From CAWEYO01 sp963813315 (GTDB lineage: Bacteria > Pseudomonadota > Alphaproteobacteria > Rhizobiales > Rhizobiaceae), in the NCBI GenBank assembly GCA_963813315.1, contig CAWEYO010000001.1, positions 99,459 through 163,458 on the forward strand: a DNA stretch of 64,000 bases, given 5' to 3'. Shown piece by piece: positions 45,317-53,661 of the stretch. How positions within the stretch are numbered: position 1 is the first letter of the stretch; the number at the start of each line of letters is the position of its first letter. The notes beneath the pieces are model-generated. The model saw nothing but the letters and a program-made list of their open reading frames with translations. It searched no databases and had not been told where the DNA came from. The position numbers were made by a program, and so were the translations under genes.

Positions 45317-46638
45317 GCGAGGTCTGGGCGAGAGCCGTTCTGTCCGCCTACCGATTCGCGGGAGCAGCCGCCTATCCGCTGGTCGGCGGCTACGTCGGGT
45401 GGCGCGCCAACATGGGCAAGGAGGAGCGCGGCCGGCGCCGTGAACGTTACGGGATCGCAAGCTGTCCGAGGCCCACGGGCCCGCTGGTCTGGTTTCACGC
45501 GGCCAGCGTCGGCGAGACGATCGCGGTCATCCCGCTCATCGAACGCATTCTCGGCTTCGGCATAAATATCGTGTTGACGACCGGAACTGTTACTTCGGCG
45601 CGGGTCAGCGAGGAGCGCCTGGGCGATCGCATCATCCATCAATATGTGCCGTTGGATCTCAAGCCGGCCGTGAGCCGGTTCCTCGACCACTGGGAGCCGG
45701 ACCTTGCGATCATTGCCGAATCCGAGATCTGGCCCATGACGATCCTCGAACTGGGCGCGCGTCGCGTGCCGCAGGTGCTCGTCAACGGCCGGCTGTCCGA
45801 CCGTTCCTTTGCCTCGTGGAACAAGCGCGCCTATATCGCCGAGGCGCTGTTCGAAAATCTGGCTCACGTCATTGCGCAGTCGGAAGTCGACGGCGAGCGG
45901 TTTCGCGCGCTCGGCGCAAGGCCGGTCACTGTATCAGGCAACCTCAAGGTCGATACCGACCCACCGCCTGCCGATGAAAAGGCGCTTGCCGAGCTGACGC
46001 GCCAGATCGGCTCGCGAAAGACGTGGGCGGCGGTTTCCACGCATAGCGGCGAGGAGGCGGTCGCGGCAGAGGTGCACAAGATGCTGCGTTCGCGCCACAA
46101 GGGCGTGCTGACGATCATCGTGCCGCGCCATCCCGACCGGGCCGATGCGCTTGCGGCGGAGTTCGCCGCGGCCGGGTTGAAGCTGGCGCGCCGCAGCCTG
46201 GGCGAGCCGATCAGGCCGGACACCGACATCTTGCTTGGCGATACGATAGGCGAGATGGGGCTCTACCTGCGGCTTACTGAAATCGCGTTTGTCGGAAGGT
46301 CACTGACGTCGGAAGGCGGGCAAAACCCGCTCGAACCAGCGATGCTCGATACCGCCGTTCTTGCCGGACGCAACGTCCAGAATTTCCGGGAGGCCTATCG
46401 GCGCCTGATCGAGGGCGGCGGCGCGAAGCTTGTTCGCGACCGCGACATGCTGGCCGGCGCGGTAAATTTCCTGCTCAAGAACAAGCAGGCGCGCGAGGAT
46501 ATGATCGCAGCGGGCGCTCAGACGGTCGATGACATGCGCGGCGCGCTGGCGGCGACACTAAAGGCGCTGGAGCCCTTTATCCATCCGCTGATCGTCAAGT
46601 CGCGGCTCATGGAACCAAACGGGGTCCAGCAGTCGTAA
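45313..46638 (+). CDS. waaA: 3-deoxy-D-manno-octulosonic acid (Kdo) transferase
   Basis: The 441-residue glycosyltransferase adds Kdo to lipid IVA at the inner membrane. An N-terminal anchor segment is followed by GPLVWFHAASVGETIAVIPL, IAESEIWPMTILEL, GNLKVDTDPPPADE and FVGRSLTSEGGQNPLEPAML, all typical of WaaA. ATG 45313 overlaps the acyltransferase stop and the TAA stop overlaps the lpxK ATG (TAATG), so the three genes are coupled. Confidence 0.95.
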   Translation: MSEVWARAVLSAYRFAGAAAYPLVGGYVGWRANMGKEERGRRRERYGIASCPRPTGPLVWFHAASVGETIAVIPLIERILGFGINIVLTTGTVTSARVSEERLGDRIIHQYVPLDLKPAVSRFLDHWEPDLAIIAESEIWPMTILELGARRVPQVLVNGRLSDRSFASWNKRAYIAEALFENLAHVIAQSEVDGERFRALGARPVTVSGNLKVDTDPPPADEKALAELTRQIGSRKTWAAVSTHSGEEAVAAEVHKMLRSRHKGVLTIIVPRHPDRADALAAEFAAAGLKLARRSLGEPIRPDTDILLGDTIGEMGLYLRLTEIAFVGRSLTSEGGQNPLEPAMLDTAVLAGRNVQNFREAYRRLIEGGGAKLVRDRDMLAGAVNFLLKNKQAREDMIAAGAQTVDDMRGALAATLKALEPFIHPLIVKSRLMEPNGVQQS

Positions 46639-47667
46639 TGGCAAGCGAGGCGCCCCCATTCTGGTGGGAAAAGCCCGACTGGCGCGCCTACGCGCTTTAT
46701 CCGGCTTCGGTTCTCTTTGGCGCAGTGACCCGCCGGCGCATGCACGCGGCCAAGCGCGAGAAGATCGAAGTGCCGGTGCTCTGTATCGGCAATCTGACCG
46801 TAGGGGGCGCCGGCAAGACGCCGGTCGCAATCGCCGTTGCCCGGACGGCGGCAAGGCTTGGCCTGAAGCCGGGATTTCTCTCGCGCGGCCATGGAGGCAG
46901 CCTTGCTGGCCCGCATCTGGTGGACCCTCGCCAAGACAGCGCGCGGCACGTCGGCGACGAACCGCTTCTGCTTGCGGAGCACGCGCCGGTCGCGGTGACT
47001 GCGAACCGCGCCTTGGGTGCGAAAATGCTCATCGGGAGGGGCTGCGACTTCCTCATAATGGATGACGGTTTCCAGAGCGCGCGCATCCATATCGATTTCG
47101 CGCTGCTGGTGGTGGATGCGCGCCGCGGCATCGGAAACGGCCATGTCATTCCGGGCGGGCCAATGCGGGCGCCGCTTCTCGACCAGTTGCGTCTGGCCGA
47201 TGCGGTGCTCAAGATGGGCGAAGGTAATGCGGCCGATTTCGTCATTCGCCGTGCCGCGCGCGCCGGAAAGCCCGTTTTCGAGGCGGCTGCGCGGCCGCGC
47301 CACACGGAATGAAGTGGCCGGCAAACGCTTCCTGGCCTTTGCCGGCATCGGCAACCCGGAAAAATTCTTCGACACGGTAAAAGAGGCTGGCGGCACCGTT
47401 GTGCTGACGCGCTCGTTTGGCGATCATCACTTCTATTCGGACGATGACCTCAACGATTTGGCAGCGGCCGCCCGCGCGGCCGACCTGCAACTGGTCACTA
47501 CCGCCAAGGATGCCGCCCGGTTGCGTCACGGGTCTGCCGCGGCACAGGCCCTGCTCGACAGTATGCATTTGCTTGAAATCGACACCGTGTTCGAGCCACC
47601 CCACATTCCTGAGCGGATTGTCGGCGACACGCTCAGGAATTGCCAAAAGCGCCGCCTTGGCGCTTGA
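46638..47667 (+). CDS. lpxK: Tetraacyldisaccharide 4'-kinase (frameshifted as read)
   Basis: LpxK phosphorylates the lipid A disaccharide. The first part holds the P-loop NLTVGGAGKTPVAIAVA and LIMDDGFQSARIHIDF. It reaches a stop at 47312 after FEAAARPRHTE; one base later the sequence continues as VAGKRFLAFAGIGNPEKFFD, then LVTTAKDAARL, to 47667. One extra base near 47300-47308 explains this, and the full length, about 342 residues, is normal. LpxK is needed for lipid A in most Gram-negatives, so an error in the sequence is more likely than a dead gene. Confidence 0.92.
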
Positions 47668-47728
47668 TCGGAAGCGAGGGCTTTTTCGGAATCTTCGAAA
47701 TCAGCGCTGCCGCTCTATCTCTTTGTTT

Positions 47729-47780
47729 GAGCATCGGATTTTCCCCGAAACCGGTTCCCACTTTCGGGTCCGATGCTCTA
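47729..47780. repeat. REP-like palindrome, copy 5 (provides stop of the Gly-rich protein gene)
   Basis: GAGCATCGGA ... TCCGATGCTC with inner CCCGAAA/TTTCGGG, 47729-47778. The leftward gene ends in TAG read from CTA at 47778-47780. CGCTCTATCTCTTTGTTT precedes it, as in the 49459 copy. Confidence 0.85.
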
Positions 47781-48842
47781 CTGGCTGTCGATCAGCAGCG
47801 TATCGCGTACCTCGTCGATCTTTCCGACCTCATCGCCGACGCCGAGCAGGGACTTGGCCCAGTTCATGACATCGTCGTTGATGTAGTCGTCACCATACTG
47901 AGCGACGCGGTTCTTGTTGGCGGCGTCGAGCAGCGCCTGTTTCAGCGCTTCGTCATCCGTGCCGATAGCAGCCAGCTCGGCTGCGTCCTCCGCCTCGGCG
48001 AGGTCCTTGGCTTCCTCGCTGTCGAGCAGTGACTCGAGTGCCGTCTTTTCCGCTTCCCACGCGTCCAGGTCTTCTGGAGCGACGGTGGCATTCTCCAGCT
48101 CGGCCAGCCGGGCTTCTAGAACGGCCAGCGTCGGGTCGTCATAGACGCCGACGGCGCCGTCATAAGGTGTCAGCGCGGCCTCGTCCAATGCCTGGTCGAA
48201 TTCGGTTTGCGCCGCCGAAAGCTCCTCGTTGGCAATATCAAGATTGGCTGAAGCCATGACGAAAGCACGTATGCTCGCCATCCGCGGAGCATTCGAATTC
48301 AAATAGGCGTGGTAGTTGCGCTTCAGAGAATTCAAGCCGGCGAGCCGCGCGGTGAGGTTCTTCTCCTTTACCTTGACCTCCGGGATGGGTGCGGTTTCGG
48401 GAAGTGCAGCCAACTCAAACGCGCGAGCCGATTTCCTGTCGGCCTTGGCGAATCTTGCCTCGGCCGGCTTCTTGCTTTTCGCGTTGCCCTTTGTGCCTTG
48501 GGTATCGTGGCTGAACATCGTCTTGGACCTGCCCCGAGCCTTCAACCCGAAGCTGCCCGATTTGGCGTGCGATCCGGCAATGGCCGACTTGCCATGCGAT
48601 CCTGCACTGGCCGACTTGCCGGGGGATCCGGCATTGCCCGAATTGCCATGGTCGCCTGATTTGCCGTTTCCGCCTCCACCGCCGCCGCGGTTGCCGCTTC
48701 CACCGCCGTTACCGTTTCCGCCGCCACCGCCATTCTTGGCAAATGCCGACGAATGGTCGAGCGAGCCCAGTTCAAGTTTGAGTGGAAGCGCAGCAATGGC
48801 CAGCGCCGCGCCTGCGATCAGAAGATTCTTGCACAGCTGCAT
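47778..48842 (-). CDS. Secreted Gly/Asn/Ser-rich hypothetical protein
   Basis: ATG 48842 follows a strong GGGAGGA site and opens a 354-residue protein with a signal peptide (LLIAGAALAIAALPLKLELG). A low-complexity part with G-N-G and GSxGKS-like repeats (about residues 32-100) is followed by a basic linker and then a helical, acidic C-terminal half rich in Ala, Glu and Asp (LAVLEARLAELENATV, EAEDAAELAAIGTDDEALKQ). I do not recognise a fold. It looks like an exported surface or matrix protein. Confidence 0.65.
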   Translation of the reverse strand: MQLCKNLLIAGAALAIAALPLKLELGSLDHSSAFAKNGGGGGNGNGGGSGNRGGGGGGNGKSGDHGNSGNAGSPGKSASAGSHGKSAIAGSHAKSGSFGLKARGRSKTMFSHDTQGTKGNAKSKKPAEARFAKADRKSARAFELAALPETAPIPEVKVKEKNLTARLAGLNSLKRNYHAYLNSNAPRMASIRAFVMASANLDIANEELSAAQTEFDQALDEAALTPYDGAVGVYDDPTLAVLEARLAELENATVAPEDLDAWEAEKTALESLLDSEEAKDLAEAEDAAELAAIGTDDEALKQALLDAANKNRVAQYGDDYINDDVMNWAKSLLGVGDEVGKIDEVRDTLLIDSQ

Positions 48843-49119
48843 GACGGTCCTCCCGCGAGTCATTTGTTCACGCTTAAGGCTAGGGCGTGCCGGCATCTCG
48901 TCCAATAAAATTGTGTATCAGCGGGCAAGATCCCGGTCGCGTCCTTTCCAAAGCGCTAATGTATCAGACCAACAAGTTCAACATTCTCGACCCTGGTCGC
49001 TTGATGGCATCGGTGGTGCGCGGCTTGAGGCGGATACAGGTGGCCATCCAGCGCAACGGCCGAAAATCGGGATGTAGATTCGGAGGCTTAACGCGAGCAC
49101 GTCCAAATGGACGCGGGCT

Positions 49120-49350
49120 CTAACGTCGCTTGCGCAGGCCTGGATTGGACTCAAGTTCCCGCTGCAGGGAAGCGGCGGCGTTGATGTAGGCTTCCTGCCG
49201 CGCGACGCTCCAGTATTTCAGCTCGTCAAGTGCAATGGATTCGCCGGTCACGGCGCAACGCACAAAGGCGCCGGGGCTGGTGACCTGAAAGTCCCCATCG
49301 AGAAAGCGGACACGGGCTTCCCGGGCGCCTGGGCCCTCAAATCGGTTCAT
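49120..49350 (-). CDS. DUF2093 domain-containing small protein
   Basis: The 76-residue protein (MNRFEGPGAREARVRFLDGD ... GAFVRCAVTGESIALDELKY WSV) fits the DUF2093 family, found between lpxK and mutL in Hyphomicrobiales. The region has a single Cys and no membrane span. Function is unknown. Confidence 0.88.
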   Translation of the reverse strand: MNRFEGPGAREARVRFLDGDFQVTSPGAFVRCAVTGESIALDELKYWSVARQEAYINAAASLQRELESNPGLRKRR

Positions 49351-49405
49351 AGTGGTGCGCCTTTCAGCAGATTTCTTCGGCTACATTAACGGCAAGGTCA
49401 AGTTC

Positions 49406-49510
49406 TAGAGCAGCGGACGCATCGATGGAATCGATGCTGCTGCTCTATCTCTTTGTTTGAGCATCGGATTTTCCCCGAAACCAGTTCCCACTTTCGGGTC
49501 CGATGTTCTA
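49406..49510. repeat. Composite palindromic repeat (TAGAGCAGC module plus REP-like copy 6)
   Basis: Module one, 49406-49447, is a nested palindrome: TAGAGCAGC ... GCTGCTCTA with inner CATCGAT/ATCGATG. Module two, 49459-49508, is GAGCATCGGA ... TCCGATGTTC. The mutL stop codon (TAG, read from 49508-49510) is at its edge. Confidence 0.85.
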
Positions 49511-51352
49511 GCGCCGCCCGAAAAGCCGTTCGATGTCGGCGAGCTTCAACTCGATATAGGTCGGGCGGCCGTGATTGCAGGTACCGGAACCCGGCGTCGC
49601 TTCCATCTGGCGAAGCAGGGCGTTCATTTCCTCAGGACGCAGGTGCCGCCCGGAGCGCACCGAGCCATGGCAGGCCATGGTGGCGGCTATCGCATCCAGC
49701 CGGTCCTTCAAAGTGTCGGCCGTGTCATTGTCCGCGATTTCGTCGGCCAGGTCGCGGATAAGCTGTCCTGCGTCGGTCTCTCCAAGCATCGCGGGCGTCT
49801 CCCGCACAGCTATTGCCCCCGGTCCGAAGCGTTCGACCGCAAGGCCGAAGCGGCGGAGCGTCTCGGCGTGCGAAGCGACGCGTTGGGCGTCCTCTTCCGG
49901 AAGGTCGACGATCTCCGGGATAAGCAGCATCTGGGCAGGCACCGGCCGCGAATGCAGCGCCTGCTTGAGCGCCTCGTACACCAGGCGCTCGTGGGCGGCG
50001 TGCTGGTCTACAATGACCAAAGAATCGGCGGTCTGGGCGACGATGTAGTTCTCGTGGACCTGAGCCCGCGCCGCCCCCAACCGCGTATCAAGCATTTCCA
50101 GCGCGATGTCGCCGGCGCCCGCGCGGGCGTCCGCGCTTTCCAGCGGCCCGGATTCGAATTTGCCCTGGCCACCTTCGCCGAAGCCCTCATGGAGCGGGCG
50201 ATACGGCGATCGCACTGGGTCGAAACCCGCCGATGAGGAGGCACGGAACCCAGGCTGGAAGGAGCGATGGCCGTTGGCCGGTCCGGCATGACCATAGCTG
50301 GTCGGACCCTGTCGGAAGGCGCCCATCATCGCGGCGGCGGCGGTCGTCGTTGGCCGTATGCCCGCGCTGGCCAGCGCTTCGCGGATTGCGCCGATAATCA
50401 GTCCGCGCACCAAGCCGGGATCGCGGAAGCGCACATCGGCTTTTGCCGGATGGACGTTGACATCGACAAGGGCGGGATCGAGCGTGACAAAGAGTGCTGC
50501 GACGGCGTGACGGTCACGCGGAAGGGCATCGGCGAAAGCACCGCGGATTGCGCCGGCAATCAGCTTGTCGCGCACCGGGCGGCCGTTGACGAAGGCGTAT
50601 TGCTGCAAGGCGTTGGCCCTCGTAAAGGACGGAACGGAGACGCGGCCGCCGAGATTGACGCCTTCTCGCGCGGCATCGATGGCAATCGAATTGTCCGGAA
50701 AATCCTTCCCCATCACCTGTGCGATGCGGCTGAGCAGCGGGTCGTCGCTCCCCTCCGTGGCCGGCAGGTCGAGCGTTGATCGATCCGTGCCGGAAAGCGT
50801 GAAACGCACGAACGGAAAGGCGATAGCGATGCGCTTCACGAGGTCGGCGATCGCCGTGCTTTCCGCGCGCTCGCCCTTCATGAATTTCAGCCGGGCTGGC
50901 GTGGCGAAAAAGAGGTCGCGAACTTCGACCAACGTGCCGCGATTGGCGCCGGCCGGGCGGACGGCGGACGTGCGGCCGCCTTCGACGCGGATTTCGGCGC
51001 CACTGGCGGCCTCGGCCGTTCGCGAACGGACGGTGAGCCGCGACACCGAGCCGATCGAGGGTAGTGCTTCACCGCGAAAGCCGAGCAGGCGGATATCGTT
51101 GATGTCGTCCTTGAGTTTCGACGTGCAGTGTCGCGCGATCGCCAGCTCGAGTTCGTCAGGCAGGATGCCGGCGCCGTCGTCGCTGACCCGGATGAGGTTC
51201 AATCCGCCGCCGGCGGTGACAATCTCAATGCGCCGCGCGCGTGCGTCGAGCGCGTTCTCGACGAGTTCCTTTACCACGCTGGCCGGGCGCTCGATGACTT
51301 CGCCGGCGGCGATCTGGTTGACCATGGTTTCGGAAAGCTGGCGAATGGGCAT
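49508..51352 (-). CDS. mutL: DNA mismatch repair protein MutL (endonuclease type)
   Basis: The 614-residue protein has the GHKL ATPase motifs: VKELVENALDARA, VSDDGAGI and LLGFRGEALPSIGSVS. The C-terminal dimerisation domain carries DQHAAHERLVYE, which fits the DQHAx2Ex4E metal motif of MutL proteins that nick DNA themselves, as expected for bacteria without MutH/Dam-directed repair. A long linker rich in Gly/Ala/Pro separates the halves (about residues 335-415). Confidence 0.95.
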   Translation of the reverse strand: MPIRQLSETMVNQIAAGEVIERPASVVKELVENALDARARRIEIVTAGGGLNLIRVSDDGAGILPDELELAIARHCTSKLKDDINDIRLLGFRGEALPSIGSVSRLTVRSRTAEAASGAEIRVEGGRTSAVRPAGANRGTLVEVRDLFFATPARLKFMKGERAESTAIADLVKRIAIAFPFVRFTLSGTDRSTLDLPATEGSDDPLLSRIAQVMGKDFPDNSIAIDAAREGVNLGGRVSVPSFTRANALQQYAFVNGRPVRDKLIAGAIRGAFADALPRDRHAVAALFVTLDPALVDVNVHPAKADVRFRDPGLVRGLIIGAIREALASAGIRPTTTAAAAMMGAFRQGPTSYGHAGPANGHRSFQPGFRASSSAGFDPVRSPYRPLHEGFGEGGQGKFESGPLESADARAGAGDIALEMLDTRLGAARAQVHENYIVAQTADSLVIVDQHAAHERLVYEALKQALHSRPVPAQMLLIPEIVDLPEEDAQRVASHAETLRRFGLAVERFGPGAIAVRETPAMLGETDAGQLIRDLADEIADNDTADTLKDRLDAIAATMACHGSVRSGRHLRPEEMNALLRQMEATPGSGTCNHGRPTYIELKLADIERLFGRR

Positions 51353-51508
51353 GGCCCAATCTTACCCGGATTCGGCGTATGTGGAACAGCCCGGTTGGCA
51401 CTCCGCGTCCATATTGCGTTCGCCGAATGTCCAGTATGTAATGCGTTGCGAGCGCCTGCCGCGCCAGTCATGGCCGATAGTTTCACGGCTGACCATCCCG
51501 GAGCCCCG

Positions 51509-53068
51509 ATGACCGCTGCCGAAGCCGCTGATCGAACTGCGAAACGCCGCGAGAGGGGCGGACGTGTCGCGAGGCGGGACCAGCGCTCGCACGGCCCGCA
51601 GGGTCTCGGCCGGCCCTACATTGTGCGCCGGATTCCCACTTATGACATCATGTCGGAGGAAAACCTCTGCCGCATCGAGGAGACGGCCGATCGAATCCTG
51701 GCCGAGATCGGCATCGAGTTCCGCGACGATCCTGTGGCGCTGGAACACTGGAAGGGGGCCGGCGCAACGGTTGAAGGCGTGCGGGTGAAATTCGAACCGG
51801 GCATGCTGCGGGAAATCCTGAAGACCGCACCCGTCGAATTCACCCAGCATGCGCGCAACGGGGAGAAATCAGTCCGTATCGGCGGAAAGAACGTCGTCTT
51901 CTCGCCGGCTTACGGCTCGCCTTTCGTCATGGACCTCGACAAGGGCCGCCGCTACGGGACCATCGAGGATTTCCGCAATTTCGTGAAGCTCGCACAATCT
52001 TCTCCCTGGCTGCACCATTCGGGCGGCACCATCTGCGAGCCCGTGGATGTGCCGGTCAACAAGCGCCATCTGGACATGGTCTATTCGCACATCCGCTATT
52101 CCGATCGCGCCTTCATGGGCTCGGTGACGGCCGAAAGCCGCGCGGAAGATTCCATCGACATGGCGCGGATCGTTTTTGGCCACGACTTCGTTGACCGGAA
52201 CTGCGTCATCCTCGGCAATGTCAATGTCAACTCGCCGCTGGTGTGGGACGGCACGATGACGCTGGCGCTGAGGGCATATGCCCGCGCCAACCAGGCGGCG
52301 GTGATCGTGCCGTTTATCCTTGGCGGGGCAATGGGGCCGGTGACGAATGCCGGGGCGATCGCGCAGTCGCTGGCCGAGACTATGGCCGGCTGTGCGCTCA
52401 CCCAGCTTGAAAGGCCCGGCGCGCCGGTGATCTTCGGAAATTTCCTCTCCTCCATGTCGCTCAGGTCCGGCTCGCCCACTTTCGGCACGCCGGAGCCAGC
52501 GATCGGTTCGATGGTCGTCGGCCAGCTTGCACGCCGGCTGAACCTGCCGCTCCGCTGTTCCGGCAACTTCACGACATCGAAGCTGCCCGACGCGCAGGCC
52601 ATGAACGAAGCGACCATGTCCATGCTTGCGGCCGTGCATTGCGGGGCAAATTTCATCCTGCATTCGGCCGGTTTCCTCGACGGGCTCCTGTCCATGTCCT
52701 ACGAGAAATTCGTCATGGACGCGGATTTTTGCGGCGCCCTCCACACCTATCTCGACGGCGTGAGGGTCGATGACAACCAGCTCGCGCTTGACGCATTCCG
52801 CGAAGTCGGACCAGGCAGCCATTTCTTCGGCTGCGCCCATACGATGGCGAACTATGAAACGGCTTTCTGGGATTCCGGGATCGCCGACAACGATCCGTTC
52901 GAGAAATGGCAGGCTGCCGGATCGGAAGACGCCGCGATCCACGCAAATCGCCGCTGGAAGAAGGTGCTCGATGAGTTCGAGGCGCCGCCGCTCGACGAGG
53001 CAATAGATGAAGCGCTGAAGGAGTTCATCGCACGCCGAAAGACGTCCATGGATGACGCGTGGTATTGA
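51509..53068 (+). CDS. MttB family (trimethylamine/betaine) methyltransferase, no pyrrolysine
   Basis: The protein (519 residues from ATG 51509, with CGGAG upstream; ATG 51470 would add 13) is an MttB homologue: TYDIMSEENLCRIEETADRI, NVNVNSPLVWDGTMTLALRA, FILGGAMGPVTNAGAIAQSL and NFILHSAGFLDGLLSMSYEK. There is no in-frame TAG, so it lacks the pyrrolysine of archaeal trimethylamine enzymes and belongs to the larger non-pyrrolysine group, some of which demethylate glycine betaine or other quaternary amines onto a corrinoid protein. No corrinoid gene is adjacent. A demethylase-type flavoprotein is two genes away. Confidence 0.87.
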   Translation: MTAAEAADRTAKRRERGGRVARRDQRSHGPQGLGRPYIVRRIPTYDIMSEENLCRIEETADRILAEIGIEFRDDPVALEHWKGAGATVEGVRVKFEPGMLREILKTAPVEFTQHARNGEKSVRIGGKNVVFSPAYGSPFVMDLDKGRRYGTIEDFRNFVKLAQSSPWLHHSGGTICEPVDVPVNKRHLDMVYSHIRYSDRAFMGSVTAESRAEDSIDMARIVFGHDFVDRNCVILGNVNVNSPLVWDGTMTLALRAYARANQAAVIVPFILGGAMGPVTNAGAIAQSLAETMAGCALTQLERPGAPVIFGNFLSSMSLRSGSPTFGTPEPAIGSMVVGQLARRLNLPLRCSGNFTTSKLPDAQAMNEATMSMLAAVHCGANFILHSAGFLDGLLSMSYEKFVMDADFCGALHTYLDGVRVDDNQLALDAFREVGPGSHFFGCAHTMANYETAFWDSGIADNDPFEKWQAAGSEDAAIHANRRWKKVLDEFEAPPLDEAIDEALKEFIARRKTSMDDAWY

Positions 53069-53107
53069 GGCGCGGCGGTGACCGGTCGAAAAAGGCGTCG
53101 GCAGCGC

Positions 53108-53569
53108 TCATCCACGTCCGCGATAGGCGGGCACGCCTGTGTCCGGCAGCCACGCGCCTTCCGGCGGCGTGCCGGTCTGCCAGAACACGTCGATCGGGAT
53201 TCCGCCGCGCGGAAACCAGTAACCAGCGATCCTCAGCCAGAGCGGTTTCGTCGCTTCGACGATGCGGCGGCCGATCATGATCGTGCAGTCCTCGTGAAAC
53301 GCGCCATGATTGCGGAACGAGACCATGAACAGCTTCAGCGACTTCAATTCCACCAGAAGGCTGTCGGGCGCATAATCGATGACGAGATGAGCGAAGTCCG
53401 GCTGGCCCGTCACAGGGCAGAGCGAAGTGAATTCCGGGCAGGTGAAGCGCACGATCGCGGGCGGTCCGTCGCTTCTCGCAAACGGCACGGTTTCCAGCAC
53501 GGCGGCTGTTGGCGTGACGGGCGTTTCCACCTTCCGGCCCAGTTGAGTAAGGCTGTCGGCGCTAATCAT
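53108..53569 (-). CDS. queF: NADPH-dependent 7-cyano-7-deazaguanine reductase QueF
   Basis: The 153-residue enzyme reduces preQ0 to preQ1 in queuosine synthesis. TCPEFTSLCPVTGQPDFA carries the catalytic Cys and Asp, and ELKSLKLFMVSFRNHGAFHE contains the NADPH-binding motif and a zinc/active-site His-Glu. The size matches the short, homo-oligomeric type. It is convergent to the mttB-like gene and divergent from the flavoprotein gene. Confidence 0.95.
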   Translation of the reverse strand: MISADSLTQLGRKVETPVTPTAAVLETVPFARSDGPPAIVRFTCPEFTSLCPVTGQPDFAHLVIDYAPDSLLVELKSLKLFMVSFRNHGAFHEDCTIMIGRRIVEATKPLWLRIAGYWFPRGGIPIDVFWQTGTPPEGAWLPDTGVPAYRGRG

Positions 53570-53592
53570 CGAGTTGCTCCTTTGCCGGCGCT

Positions 53593-53636
53593 AGCAAGAT
53601 GAGGTTAGGTATGACCATACCTAACCTCATCTTGCT
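53593..53636. repeat. Perfect 21-base-arm palindrome related to the 35597 element
   Basis: Arms 53593-53613 (AGCAAGATGAGGTTAGGTATG) written here as AGCAAGATGAGG + TTAGGTATG, and 53616-53636, with a two-base loop. The arm matches the terminal repeats of the element at 35597-35867, so this is probably an end-to-end or internally deleted copy. It lies between queF and the flavoprotein gene. Confidence 0.8.
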
Positions 53637-53661
53637 CTAACAGGAATGTTCGAAAGAGATC

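Noticed and set aside
51509..53068. Pyrrolysine-encoding amber codon in the MttB-like gene
   Set aside because: The frame is open throughout with no internal TAG.
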